From a virus: a stretch of 30,675 nucleotides of DNA. Below are positions 18,893 through 26,379 of the stretch, in pieces (positions within the stretch are counted from its first letter, which is position 1; the number at the start of each line of letters is the position of its first letter). The notes beneath the pieces were generated by a model that saw nothing but the letters and a program-made list of their open reading frames with translations, made no database searches and was not told the origin of the DNA. Both the position numbers and the translations under genes were made by a program. The stretch is from positions 1-30,675 of the IMG/VR virus record IMGVR_UViG_3300025311_000014; one strand, given 5' to 3'.

Positions 18893-20065
18893 TTAGCCGG
18901 AAATGCGCGCGGCGAAGTCGACCAGGTAGCGGTCGGTGATGCGCTGGCGCAGCAGTAGGTTCTCGAGCGGCGGCACGGGGGTGTAGTCGTAGTCGAGGTA
19001 GAGCTTGCCGTCCTTGAGGGTGGTGGCGCTGTTGGCGGCCTCGTCGTACCAGCAGTTGGCGTCGACGATGTAGCCCAGCGCCTTGAGCTCGCGGAACTTG
19101 GCGTTGATGCCCTCGATGATGTCGCGCACCAGGGACGGGTGCATGGGCTTGTCGATGGCCCACAGGTGCGCCTCGGCGATGGTGTCGGCGAGTACCTGGG
19201 CGGTGCGGGTGTAGTTCTCGAAGGCGAACAGCGGGTCAGCCGAGCAGGTGCGCGAGCCCCAGAAGCGGAAGCCGCCTTCCTGGATGAGCGTGGTGACTTC
19301 GCTGGCGTTGAGGTAGCCGGCATCGGTGGCGGGGTTTTGCAGATCCCAGAACACGTCCTTGCTGATGCCGGTGACACCGTTGACCGGGATGTTGGACAGG
19401 GTCTTGTGCCAGCCCACTTGCTGGTCAAGCTTGGCGCGCAGGCCGAGAGCGCGGGCGGTGGCGTAGGCCGGGGCCTCGGCGCTGAGGACGGTGTCCCAGC
19501 TGACGAAATCGGGCCAGATGACCATGACCTCGCGGGCGCCGAAGTTGTCGCGGTAGGCAACGGCCTCTTCCTTGGTGGAGCACTCCCAGGCGCTGACGTA
19601 GGCGAAGGCGCGCAGCTGCTGGGCCATGGCGACCAGCTCGGTGGCGACCGCCAGGGAGTCCAGCCCGGGCACGCCGAGGATGCGCGGGGTAACGGCGACC
19701 TTGGCCTTGGCGGCGAGCAGGGCCTTGAGGCCGGTGTATTTACCCTCGGCGGTGACGGTGCCGATGATGTTGGTCGTGGTGGCGGCTTCGTCGACGCCTT
19801 CGGCTACCCGCACGACAATGGTGAAGGGGCTGGCGTTGTCGGCGATGGCGTCCAGGCTGCTGGCCAGGGTGCCGAGCACGCCGGCACTGCCGATGGCGCT
19901 GAGCACGTCGGTGAGCAGCACGGCGGTGTCGAGCGGGAACACCAGCGGGTCGGCATCTTCGGCGGTGCAGACCATGCCGATGACGGCGGTGGAGATGGTG
20001 CGGATCGGGCGGGTGCCCTCGTTGATTTCGAGGACGCGGACACCGTGGTGGTAATCGGCTGGCAT
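18893..20065 (-). CDS. FI: Contractile tail sheath protein gpFI
   Basis: 390 residues, standard for P2-type sheaths. Typical segments are YHHGVRVLEINEGTRPIRTI, STAVIGMVCTAEDAD, the conserved C-terminal core FRFWGSRTCSADPLFAFENY and DKPMHPSLVRDIIEGINAKF. It polymerises around the tube and contracts on infection. AGGA lies seven bases before ATG 20065. It is the first gene of the FI-FII-E-T-U-D operon; a terminator for the upstream operon and a candidate Ogr dyad lie in front of it. Confidence 0.96.
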   Translation of the reverse strand: MPADYHHGVRVLEINEGTRPIRTISTAVIGMVCTAEDADPLVFPLDTAVLLTDVLSAIGSAGVLGTLASSLDAIADNASPFTIVVRVAEGVDEAATTTNIIGTVTAEGKYTGLKALLAAKAKVAVTPRILGVPGLDSLAVATELVAMAQQLRAFAYVSAWECSTKEEAVAYRDNFGAREVMVIWPDFVSWDTVLSAEAPAYATARALGLRAKLDQQVGWHKTLSNIPVNGVTGISKDVFWDLQNPATDAGYLNASEVTTLIQEGGFRFWGSRTCSADPLFAFENYTRTAQVLADTIAEAHLWAIDKPMHPSLVRDIIEGINAKFRELKALGYIVDANCWYDEAANSATTLKDGKLYLDYDYTPVPPLENLLLRQRITDRYLVDFAARISG

Positions 20066-20074
20066 GGGTCATTC

Positions 20075-20100
20075 CTGCGCAGGAGTTAGGTTCTGCGCAG
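20075..20100. repeat. Two CTGCGCAG palindromes before FI
   Basis: The 8-bp palindrome CTGCGCAG occurs at 20075-20082 and 20093-20100, 18 bp apart, in the leader or promoter of the FI operon. This may be a protein-binding site or an mRNA hairpin; one copy overlaps the AGGA ribosome-binding region. Confidence 0.4.
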
Positions 20101-20138
20101 GGTGACGCGCGCGCGCGGGTGCAGCGAGCGGCGGGGAT

Positions 20139-20157
20139 TGTAGCGGCGGCGGGTACA
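20139..20157 (-). promoter_or_regulatory. Candidate Ogr-type activator dyad upstream of FI
   Basis: On the minus strand TGTACCCGCCGCCGCTACA is TGTA-N11-TACA (TGT-N13-ACA). P2 Ogr/Delta sites are TGT-N12-ACA, so the spacing is one base longer. Its centre is 83 bp before the FI start codon. A similar dyad with the same spacing precedes V. Confidence 0.45.
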
Positions 20158-20170
20158 GCACGCAGGTAGT

Positions 20171-20194
20171 AAAAAGCCCCGGCTGGCGGGGCTT
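20171..20194 (-). terminator. Intrinsic terminator after the tail-fibre genes
   Basis: AAGCCCC (20174-20180) and GGGGCTT (20188-20194) form a stem with a 7-base loop. On the minus strand the stem is followed by a run of five T (20175-20171). It ends the V-to-fibre operon, 21 bases past the last stop codon and before the FI operon. Confidence 0.85.
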
Positions 20195-20214
20195 GGTGTG
20201 GGGCGGGTTGGCGC

Positions 20215-20778
20215 TTAGTTGGGGTTGTTGCCGATGCCGGCGACGGCCGCCTCGATCGCGGCGATGGTTTCGGCGGCAATGTCCTCGGCCTGGGCGACCT
20301 GGCCGGCGGTCATGGCCTGGCGCACCAGCTCTTTGGCTTGCAGGCGGGCCTCGCGGATCTGGTACAGGGCCTCGGTGTAGGCGGCGGACTCGGCCAGGAT
20401 GCTGTCGGCGGCCTGCTGCGCAGTACGCTCACCAATCGCCCAGGCGGCGACGGTGCGCGGTACGTCCTCGGCGGGGTAGCCGGCAGTCTTGAAGGCTTGG
20501 GCCTCGGTGGCGGCGCGCTCGTACTCCACCGCGCGCAGCGGGTCACCGGCCACTGCGCGGCGGGCGGCGTCGGCGGCGGCGTCGATCTGGGCGCAGAGCT
20601 GGGCGGCTGTGGGGAGGATGGGCGCAGGTGCCGCGAGGATGGTGCCGTCAAACGTCCAGCCGGGCAGCACCTCCACGCCGCACGGCTCCCAGTGCAACGA
20701 CGGGTGAAAGCGCCCGGCCGGGTCGATTGCCGTGATTTCGGCCACGGCGCCGTTTTCGATTCTTGCCCACATAGTCAT
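20215..20778 (-). CDS. Putative tail fibre partner/assembly protein
   Basis: 187 residues. A short N-terminal beta-like part (MWARIENGAVAEITAIDPAG, FHPSLHWEPC) resembles tail-fibre assembly chaperones (Tfa/gpG type), followed by a long Ala/Glu-rich helical region (AQLCAQIDAAADAARRAVAG to the C-terminus). Gene order, directly after the tail fibre, supports a chaperone or fibre-tip role. ATG 20778 overlaps the fibre stop as TGATG; ATG 20784 and 20772 are alternatives. It is the last gene before the terminator. Confidence 0.72.
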   Translation of the reverse strand: MTMWARIENGAVAEITAIDPAGRFHPSLHWEPCGVEVLPGWTFDGTILAAPAPILPTAAQLCAQIDAAADAARRAVAGDPLRAVEYERAATEAQAFKTAGYPAEDVPRTVAAWAIGERTAQQAADSILAESAAYTEALYQIREARLQAKELVRQAMTAGQVAQAEDIAAETIAAIEAAVAGIGNNPN

Positions 20779-22193
20779 CACCATTGAATTTTCGCCAATC
20801 CATCGCCGCCGTTACCCGCTACACCGCTAGCAGCCCCACCGCCGCCCGAACCATTAAAGCCGGACGCGCCTCCAATGGTGCCGCCGCGCGACGCCCCCCG
20901 CCAGTAAGAGCCGCCGCCGAGTGCGCCAGACGCAGACGCCCCGCCATAATCCTCACCGTCACCACCCGACAGATTGATATCGCCACCCACCCCGGCCCCA
21001 CCACTACCGCCAGCATTTACAGAACCCCCTGAGCCCTTCTGGCCGCCCGTCGCAGAACAGTAAGCCCCGAACGACGTGGAAAAACCGTCCTCGGTGCTAC
21101 CGCCATCGGCAAGCCCTACGCCGCCACGCCCTACCGTTACTTGGACGCTGGAAACGCCCGCGAGAGAAAGGCGCTTGATCGCCGTCCCGCCCGCTCCGCC
21201 GCCCGCGCGGCCGCCGCCACTTGAACCAGGCCCACCGCCTCCGGTGACAATCACGGTCGCAATGCGGCGACCACTTCGCAGCACTGGCGGCACGGTAAAC
21301 GTATAGCTCCCAGTGGCGGCGTACGCGATCAGCCCGCTCGCAATACTCCCCGGCAATTGCGACTGGCCAACGCACCACCACTTGCCAGCGCCATCGCTGC
21401 GCAGCCGCAGATAGTCACCGGCGAACAGTAATTCGGTGGCGGCCTGGCCGGCAGCCTGGGCGGTGGTATCGAGCATGAGCGTGTCGGTGCCGTTGGCGGC
21501 GATGGTCAGCACGTTGGCGCTGACGTCTGCCCGGCGCACCACCAGCTCGCGCACGCCAAGCGCAGCAGAGGCTTGCGGCAGGGTGAAGGTTCGATCACCA
21601 CCGTTGGCATCCAGCAGAAGCAGGCCAAGCTGGGCGACCGTGATGGTGGCCGAGGCCGCCAGGGGGGTGACCGCACCGCGCAGCTCATACTGCGTATGCG
21701 GGTCGGCGGCGGCCTGATGCACGGTGATAAGGCCGTCGGCATAGGCGCGGGTGGCCAGCACCACGCTGGGGTCAATCTTCAGCTGCACGGCGGCGGTGCT
21801 GCTGACGATCAGCACCATGCGCAGCACCTGGGTGCGCCCGGAGCCTTCGGCCATCTGCGGCTTGTAGCTGGGCGGGCAGTTGCTGACGGCTATCAGGTCG
21901 CCGGCGTAGTCGTACAGGCCCATCTCACGCAGCCACCAGCCACCCTCGGTTTCCGGGATGACCATCTCGGCAATGATCTGGCTGGCGTTGGCTGGGTCGA
22001 CCTGCAGGGTGTTGAGGTCGGCGCGGTATTGCTCGCCGACCAGAGCGGTCTGCAAGCGGTCGGGGGTGGGCAATGCGCCGCCGCCGTCGCCGACCGCCAT
22101 GCGGCTGACTTGCAGTTGGGTGCCGAGTGCCGTGGCGTTGGCCAGCTTGGCCTCGCCCACGGCGGTCAGGATGGCGTAATAGGTCTGGGTCAT
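20778..22193 (-). CDS. Tail fibre protein (gpH-like) with glycine-rich tip
   Basis: 471 residues. The N-terminus (MTQTYYAILTAVGEAKLANA, then PETEGGWWLREMGLYDYAGD) is the conserved baseplate-attachment domain of P2-like fibres (about 1-150). The middle (about 165-300) is beta-rich. The C-terminal ~170 residues are a glycine-rich domain (GGGGPGSSGGGRAGGGAGG, GGSGGAGVGGDINLSGGDG and further blocks), reminiscent of polyglycine-helix adhesins such as phage S16 gp38, so it probably carries the receptor-binding surface. It is only half the length of P2 gpH. The start overlaps I as ATGA. The receptor cannot be predicted. Confidence 0.88.
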   Translation of the reverse strand: MTQTYYAILTAVGEAKLANATALGTQLQVSRMAVGDGGGALPTPDRLQTALVGEQYRADLNTLQVDPANASQIIAEMVIPETEGGWWLREMGLYDYAGDLIAVSNCPPSYKPQMAEGSGRTQVLRMVLIVSSTAAVQLKIDPSVVLATRAYADGLITVHQAAADPHTQYELRGAVTPLAASATITVAQLGLLLLDANGGDRTFTLPQASAALGVRELVVRRADVSANVLTIAANGTDTLMLDTTAQAAGQAATELLFAGDYLRLRSDGAGKWWCVGQSQLPGSIASGLIAYAATGSYTFTVPPVLRSGRRIATVIVTGGGGPGSSGGGRAGGGAGGTAIKRLSLAGVSSVQVTVGRGGVGLADGGSTEDGFSTSFGAYCSATGGQKGSGGSVNAGGSGGAGVGGDINLSGGDGEDYGGASASGALGGGSYWRGASRGGTIGGASGFNGSGGGGAASGVAGNGGDGLAKIQW

Positions 22194-22810
22194 GGGTAGA
22201 CGCTCATGGTGTCGATGGAATGCTCGGCGCCGCCGAACAGCAGCACGGCGCTGCTGACTTCAATGGGGCCTGGCGCGTAGGGGTAGACGGTTAGGGTTTC
22301 GCCATCCACGGCGGCGGCGCCGAAGTAGATGGTGCCGTGGGTTTCCAGGCCAATGGCCAGGCCGATCAGGTGGCGGCTGACGGGCTTGGCGTCGTCGATC
22401 AGGCGTTCGAGCTCGAGGTACATCTCCTCGCTGATGCCGGTGTCGAGTACGCCGACCAGCAGGGCGAAGGTGCCGGGCACGCCTTCGGGGACGGTTTGCC
22501 ACCACTCGAGCACCTCGATCAGGTAGCCCAGCGGCTCGACCACCCGGCGCAGGGCGCCGATGGTGCCTTTGTGGGCGTGGACGAAGTAGGCGGCGCGGAT
22601 GACGCCGCGCTTGGTCGCCTCCGGCCAGGCCGAGTCCCAGCGGTCGACGCTGTAGGCCCAAGCCAGGTAGGGCAGCAGGGCGACCGGGCAGAGGTCGGGG
22701 TTGTGCAGCTCGCGGATCGGTACCGGCACGCGCTGGATCTGTGCCAGGGCTTCGGCCGCCTGGCGCTCCAGGGCGCTGGCGTTGGCGGGCAGCAGGCCGC
22801 GGCTGGTCAT
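22190..22810 (-). CDS. I: Baseplate/tail protein gpI
   Basis: 206 residues with the gpI family hallmark: DLCPVALLPYLAWAYSVDRW, then WPEATKRGVIRAAYFVHAHK and GTIGALRRVVEPLGYLIEVL. A baseplate wedge component linking to the tail fibres. ATGA overlaps join it to J upstream and the fibre downstream. Confidence 0.95.
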   Translation of the reverse strand: MTSRGLLPANASALERQAAEALAQIQRVPVPIRELHNPDLCPVALLPYLAWAYSVDRWDSAWPEATKRGVIRAAYFVHAHKGTIGALRRVVEPLGYLIEVLEWWQTVPEGVPGTFALLVGVLDTGISEEMYLELERLIDDAKPVSRHLIGLAIGLETHGTIYFGAAAVDGETLTVYPYAPGPIEVSSAVLLFGGAEHSIDTMSVYP

Positions 22811-23718
22811 GCCTGGCCGCCGATGCTGACGCTGTAGCCGGTGCAGTAGGCGGCCTGGGCGGCAGTGGGGGTGATGTCGGCCCAGCCGGTGAGCACGACC
22901 TTGGTCACGCCTTCGGCATGCAGCGCGGCGTGGATGGCCGACTCCGAGACCTCGACGCCGAGGCGGCGGCGCTGGTTGACGTAGGCGTCCAGCTTGGCTT
23001 CTGCGGCGGCGCGGATCGGTTCGGCCTCGGGGCCGACGGTGCTGAGGTAGAGGGTGGCGTCGACGCTGTAGGGGAGGACTTCGGCGCCCTGGACGGTGAG
23101 GCGGTCGGCCACCGGGCGGCGGTCATCGTCGCTGAGGTAGGCGGCGACGCTGTCGATCAGGGCCTGGTCGACGCTGCCATCGCCCAGGGCGCCCTGGATG
23201 GTGACCACGACCACGGCGGGGCTCGGGCTGTCGGCGGTGGCATCGGCGACCAGGCCATCGGCGCTGCGGGCGTGGAACACATAGCTGTTGCGCGGGCCGG
23301 CGGTGCTGAGGCCTTCCCAGGCCATCTGGGCACGCTCGCGCAGGGCGTTGTCGCCCTCCATCACGGCGGCCAGAGGCGGGGTGGCGGCGGGGTTGGCGGC
23401 GATGATGGTCAGGCGCTGGACGTTGACGCCGGCGGCGATCTGCTCGAGGTCGGCGCCACGGGCCTTGGCCAGCAGGGTGGCGAGCGCGGCCTCGTTGACG
23501 CGCTGGCGCCAGAGGGTTTCGCGGTAGGCGTTCTCTTGCAGCAGCTTGGTCAGCGGCTCGGACTCGAGGGCCAGCAGGGCGGCGATGGCGGCTTGTTCGT
23601 CTGCCGGCCAGAGGCTGACGGCGTAGGCCTTGCGCTCGGCGAGGATCTGCTCGTAGTCGATGGCCTCGACCACGCTCGGGTCGGGCAGTTGGCTGAGGTC
23701 TATGGGGGTGAAGTTCAT
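22807..23718 (-). CDS. J: Baseplate assembly protein gpJ
   Basis: 303 residues of the baseplate J/gp47 family: MNFTPIDLSQLPDPSVVEAI, ESEPLTKLLQENAYRETLWR, RQRVNEAALATLLAKARGAD, then VVVTIQGALGDGSVDQALID. It forms the outer part of the baseplate wedge with W and I. ATGA overlaps occur at both ends. Confidence 0.95.
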   Translation of the reverse strand: MNFTPIDLSQLPDPSVVEAIDYEQILAERKAYAVSLWPADEQAAIAALLALESEPLTKLLQENAYRETLWRQRVNEAALATLLAKARGADLEQIAAGVNVQRLTIIAANPAATPPLAAVMEGDNALRERAQMAWEGLSTAGPRNSYVFHARSADGLVADATADSPSPAVVVVTIQGALGDGSVDQALIDSVAAYLSDDDRRPVADRLTVQGAEVLPYSVDATLYLSTVGPEAEPIRAAAEAKLDAYVNQRRRLGVEVSESAIHAALHAEGVTKVVLTGWADITPTAAQAAYCTGYSVSIGGQA

Positions 23719-24068
23719 GCGGAGGCCCCCATCTGCAGCGGCACCTGGAGGTTGAGCGGGGCGTTGTTGTCGACGCGCTCGCCGTCTAGCTCGATGACGG
23801 CGCCACCTTGGGTGTCGCCCTGGAAGATCTGCACGCGGGACAGGCGGATGCGCGGTTCCCAGCGCATCAGGGCGATGGCTGTGGCGGCGTAGGCGCGTAG
23901 CTTGGTGACCTCGTTGAACGGCTGGTCGATCAGCTCGGGCAGTTGGCTGCCGTAGTTGCGGCGCATCAGGCGCGAGCCGATGGGCGTGGTGAGGATGTCG
24001 GCGATGGACTGGCTGAGGTGGGCCAGGTCATCCAGGGCGCGGCCGGTGGTGCGGGACATGCCGGTCAT
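23715..24068 (-). CDS. W: Baseplate assembly protein gpW (gp25-like lysozyme fold)
   Basis: 117 residues: HLSQSIADILTTPIGSRLMR, RNYGSQLPELIDQPFNEVTK and RWEPRIRLSRVQIFQ are hallmarks of the gpW/gp25 family, a wedge protein that starts sheath assembly. ATG 24068 has AGGGGG eight bases upstream and begins two bases after the PAAR stop codon. The frame to 24332 is shadow. An ATG at 24059 is an alternative. Confidence 0.94.
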   Translation of the reverse strand: MTGMSRTTGRALDDLAHLSQSIADILTTPIGSRLMRRNYGSQLPELIDQPFNEVTKLRAYAATAIALMRWEPRIRLSRVQIFQGDTQGGAVIELDGERVDNNAPLNLQVPLQMGASA

Positions 24069-24070
24069 GA

Positions 24071-24361
24071 TCAGCCCCCTGCGAATACGTTGGCGCTGCC
24101 GGCGGCAACGCTGGAACCGCAGGCAACGGGGTCGCCGATGCGGGCCAGGGGTTTGCCGTTGGCGAACACTGTGGCCGAGCCCTGGGCCAGGGTGCTGGCG
24201 TGGCAGGACGGCGTGGGGTTGCAGTGGCTGGCCCAGGCATCGCCCTTGCGGTGCACGGCGATGCTGTTGACGAACACGTCGGCACTGGCGCCGGTGCTGG
24301 GCCGTGGTGGCCAGGCGCCGTGGCCGGTGCATGCGTCGCCGAGGCGGGAGACTGCGGGCAT
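24071..24361 (-). CDS. PAAR-domain spike-tip protein
   Basis: 96 residues covering the whole PAAR fold: MPAVSRLGDACTGHGAWPP, ADVFVNSIAVHRKGDAWASH, LAQGSATVFANGKPLARIGD, PVACGSSVAAGSANVFAGG. Histidines and cysteines (H14, H37, H46, C47, C53, C80) could supply the metal site of the cone. It should cap the gpV spike and sharpen the membrane-piercing tip, as in contractile tails and type VI secretion. It sits between V and W. In P2 itself the tip is part of gpV, so this gpV is accordingly short. AGGGGGAG precedes ATG 24361. Confidence 0.94.
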   Translation of the reverse strand: MPAVSRLGDACTGHGAWPPRPSTGASADVFVNSIAVHRKGDAWASHCNPTPSCHASTLAQGSATVFANGKPLARIGDPVACGSSVAAGSANVFAGG

Positions 24362-24370
24362 AGCTCCCCC

Positions 24371-24796
24371 TTACTGGTTGAGGTCGATGCGGCTGCCCAG
24401 GATCTTTACCGGGCCGCTGCAGGTGATGGTGAGGGTGGTGGCGCTGAGTTCGGCCGCGCCGGTGTCGGCGTTGTGTTGGAGGAAGTCACCGTTGGCCCAT
24501 TGGGTGCGGTGTACGGCGGGGTCTGCGCTGTGCGCCGGGTTGCTGTCGGAGTAGATGCCGACCAGGACGAAGCCGACGCCCGGATCGCCCGATGGGCTGA
24601 GCACCACGCACTGTTCGCCGATGCTGGGCGGATCCCAGTCGCTGGTGGCTCCGGCGCGGCGGGTGAACCAGGGCAGCCAGCCGGTGGTGATGCCGCCGGT
24701 GGTTACCTGGCAGCGGGCGTTGCCGTGATCGACCGCGGCGATGGCGCCGGGGCGGATCAGGTTTTCGAGGCGGCGGGTCAGGTCGGCGATATTCAT
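24371..24796 (-). CDS. V: Baseplate spike protein gpV
   Basis: 141 residues. The N-terminal OB-fold part is recognisable (MNIADLTRRLENLIRPGAIA, TTGWLPWFTRRAGATSDWDP, GEQCVVLSPSGDPGVGFVL), followed by a short C-terminal beta-helix repeat (TGAAELSATTLTITCSGPVK). It is shorter than P2 gpV (about 211 residues), in line with a separate PAAR tip. It starts the V-PAAR-W-J-I-fibre operon. No strong Shine-Dalgarno precedes ATG 24796. Confidence 0.93.
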   Translation of the reverse strand: MNIADLTRRLENLIRPGAIAAVDHGNARCQVTTGGITTGWLPWFTRRAGATSDWDPPSIGEQCVVLSPSGDPGVGFVLVGIYSDSNPAHSADPAVHRTQWANGDFLQHNADTGAAELSATTLTITCSGPVKILGSRIDLNQ

Positions 24797-24843
24797 AGAG
24801 CGCAGGTTGCCGGCCTCGCGCGTGGGTGTCGCGGTGCCGGGGT

Positions 24844-24862
24844 TGTCGCGCGGGGGGTTACA
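24844..24862 (-). promoter_or_regulatory. Candidate Ogr-type activator dyad upstream of V
   Basis: TGTAACCCCCCGCGCGACA on the minus strand, TGT-N13-ACA, the same spacing as the dyad before FI and a similar left half (TGTAxCCC). It begins inside the last codons of S. Its centre is only 57 bp from the V start codon, and no good -10 is seen, so the call is tentative. Confidence 0.35.
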
Positions 24863-25310
24863 GGGCGAGGTGGGCCAGCAGGCTGTCGCGGATCAGCTCG
24901 CGGTCGGCGGCGGTGAAGCCGAGCAGCTCGCGGCGCTCATATTGAATGTCGGGGGAATTGCGCCCGGGCTTGTCGCGCAGGCCGAACTGGTGGATGCGGG
25001 CCATGCGCGCCGTGCGGCCGAGAAAGCTGATGGCGGCGCTGTCGGCGGTGCTCTGCAGCTTGAGGTGTTTGGCGCGGCCGAGCTTGCTGAACATTTTGCG
25101 CTTGATGCGCCCGGTTTTCTGCCGCGCCTGGCGCGGTTTGCGCGGGGCGTAGGCGCTGCCATCGGGGTTTTGCTGGGTGGCGATGCGCCGTTGCTGGCTG
25201 CGGCGCAGGTCGCGGGCCACGGCCTGGGTGAGTTTGCGCCGTTGGGCCGGCTCGAGCCGGGCCAGCAGGGCGCCTGCCCAGTCTTCCAGGGCGCGCAGGT
25301 CGTCAGCCAT
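24858..25310 (-). CDS. S: Tail completion protein gpS (virion morphogenesis)
   Basis: 150 residues: LRALEDWAGALLARLEPAQR, RKLTQAVARDLRRSQQRRIA, QQNPDGSAYAPRKPR and ARMARIHQFGLRDKPG are characteristic of the gpS/virion morphogenesis family needed for tail completion. It overlaps R by eight bases. In P2, R and S are the last genes of the O-to-S operon; V then starts a new operon. Confidence 0.94.
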   Translation of the reverse strand: MADDLRALEDWAGALLARLEPAQRRKLTQAVARDLRRSQQRRIATQQNPDGSAYAPRKPRQARQKTGRIKRKMFSKLGRAKHLKLQSTADSAAISFLGRTARMARIHQFGLRDKPGRNSPDIQYERRELLGFTAADRELIRDSLLAHLAL

Positions 25311-25830
25311 TGGCGGGGCCTGGGTGGGGGCTTTCGATGTCTACGCCCTGGCCGGCGGGGCTGTCCCATTCGGCCAGCAGCTCGTTGCCGACAAACACTT
25401 GCATGTGGGTGGCGTCTTGCTGCGCGGTGAGCGGCGGCTCGGCGACGTGGGTGACGCTGAGGCTGCCGTCCTCCTGGCGCTTGACCACGACGCGCTCGGT
25501 GAGCGGCAGGGTGATGGACAAGTCGACTTTGTCGTTGGCGAGCACGTCGACCTCGAACTGGATGGCGTCCTTGCTTTTTTCCAGGTTGGTCATCAGCTCG
25601 GACTGCTGCTCGAGCACCCAGGCGAACAGCGGGATGGCGATGGCATCCGGGTGGCCGGCGTAGTCGGTGAAAATCAGGTTGAGGCTGTAGCTGTACTCGA
25701 AGGACAGGCCCGGGGCGGCGGTGCTGCGCAGTTTGCCGTCGTCGATGAACACCAGCAGGCGGTCGGGGTTGTGGCGCAGCTCGGGCACGGCGGCCAGCAG
25801 GTGGGCGCGCAGGCTGTTGGGTTTGTTCAC
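25303..25830 (-). CDS. R: Tail completion protein gpR
   Basis: 175 residues beginning MNKPNSLRAHLLAAVPELRH (GTG start), with NPDRLLVFIDDGKLRSTAAP, FEYSYSLNLIFTDYAGHPDA and PLFAWVLEQQSELMTNLEK, the gpR family pattern. It acts with S at tail completion and head joining. GTG 25830 has GAGG eight bases upstream and overlaps the lysC stop as GTGA. Confidence 0.93.
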   Translation of the reverse strand: MNKPNSLRAHLLAAVPELRHNPDRLLVFIDDGKLRSTAAPGLSFEYSYSLNLIFTDYAGHPDAIAIPLFAWVLEQQSELMTNLEKSKDAIQFEVDVLANDKVDLSITLPLTERVVVKRQEDGSLSVTHVAEPPLTAQQDATHMQVFVGNELLAEWDSPAGQGVDIESPHPGPANG

Positions 25831-26093
25831 GGGTCGGCCCTCGGTTGCTGTTGATGCTGGTAGAGCATGTCGACCTGGGCGGCGCATTCGGCCCAGGCCA
25901 GTTCGGCGCGTTCGGTGTCGGTGAGCAGCTCGCCGTTAGTGCCCGGGCTGGTCGCTGGCAGGACGCAGGGCACCACTGCCGGACAGCCAAGCTCGATAAG
26001 CTGCGGCGCCGACGATGGCGGGGCGTTGGCGCAGCCGCCGAGCAGCAGCAGGCAAAGGCTGGACAGCCCACTGCCTAAGATCAGTATTTTCAC
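25827..26093 (-). CDS. lysC: o-spanin lipoprotein LysC (Rz1-like), embedded in lysB
   Basis: 88 residues with a lipoprotein signal: MKILILGSGLSSLCLLLLGG then C21 (lipobox LGGC). The mature part is Pro/Ser-rich near the lipid anchor (ANAPPSSAPQ). Outer-membrane spanin subunit that acts with LysB to fuse inner and outer membranes at lysis. The gene starts within lysB in another frame (GTG 26093, GAGG nine bases upstream), the classic overlapping Rz/Rz1 layout, and ends past it, overlapping R by four bases. Confidence 0.9.
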   Translation of the reverse strand: MKILILGSGLSSLCLLLLGGCANAPPSSAPQLIELGCPAVVPCVLPATSPGTNGELLTDTERAELAWAECAAQVDMLYQHQQQPRADP

Positions 26094-26379
26094 GTTTGAG
26101 TGCCTCGATCTGGGTTTCGCGGTCGCTGAGGCCCTGGCGCAGCAGGTTTTGCGTGCTGCGCAGGGAGGCTTGGGCTGTGCGTTCGGTTTCAAGTTGTGCC
26201 TGCAGCTTGTCGACCACGGCCATGGCGCCTTCGGCGGCGAGGATGCTGGCGCGGCTGATCTGTTCGCTGACTTCGGCGCGGGCCTGGGCTGCGTCCAGGC
26301 GCTGGGTCTGGACCCATAGCGCCAGGGCCAGGGTGGCGAGCAGAGCCAGGCCATAGAGGGCTTGGTGCAGGGTGGTCAT
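25936..26379 (-). CDS. lysB: i-spanin LysB (Rz-like)
   Basis: 147 residues: one N-terminal membrane anchor (YGLALLATLALALWV, about 9-23) followed by a long charged coiled coil (QRLDAAQARAEVSEQISRAS to about residue 105), the structure of inner-membrane spanins. The last ~45 residues overlap lysC in another frame and are Ala/Arg-rich. The start overlaps the endolysin stop as ATGA. Confidence 0.9.
   Translation of the reverse strand: MTTLHQALYGLALLATLALALWVQTQRLDAAQARAEVSEQISRASILAAEGAMAVVDKLQAQLETERTAQASLRSTQNLLRQGLSDRETQIEALKRENTDLRQWAVQPLPAAARRLRQRPAIVGAAAYRAWLSGSGALRPASDQPGH

Noticed and set aside
22741-23892. 383-codon rightward open frame antisense to genes J and I
   Set aside because: Gly/Ala/Asp-rich shadow frame opposite two well-supported baseplate genes.
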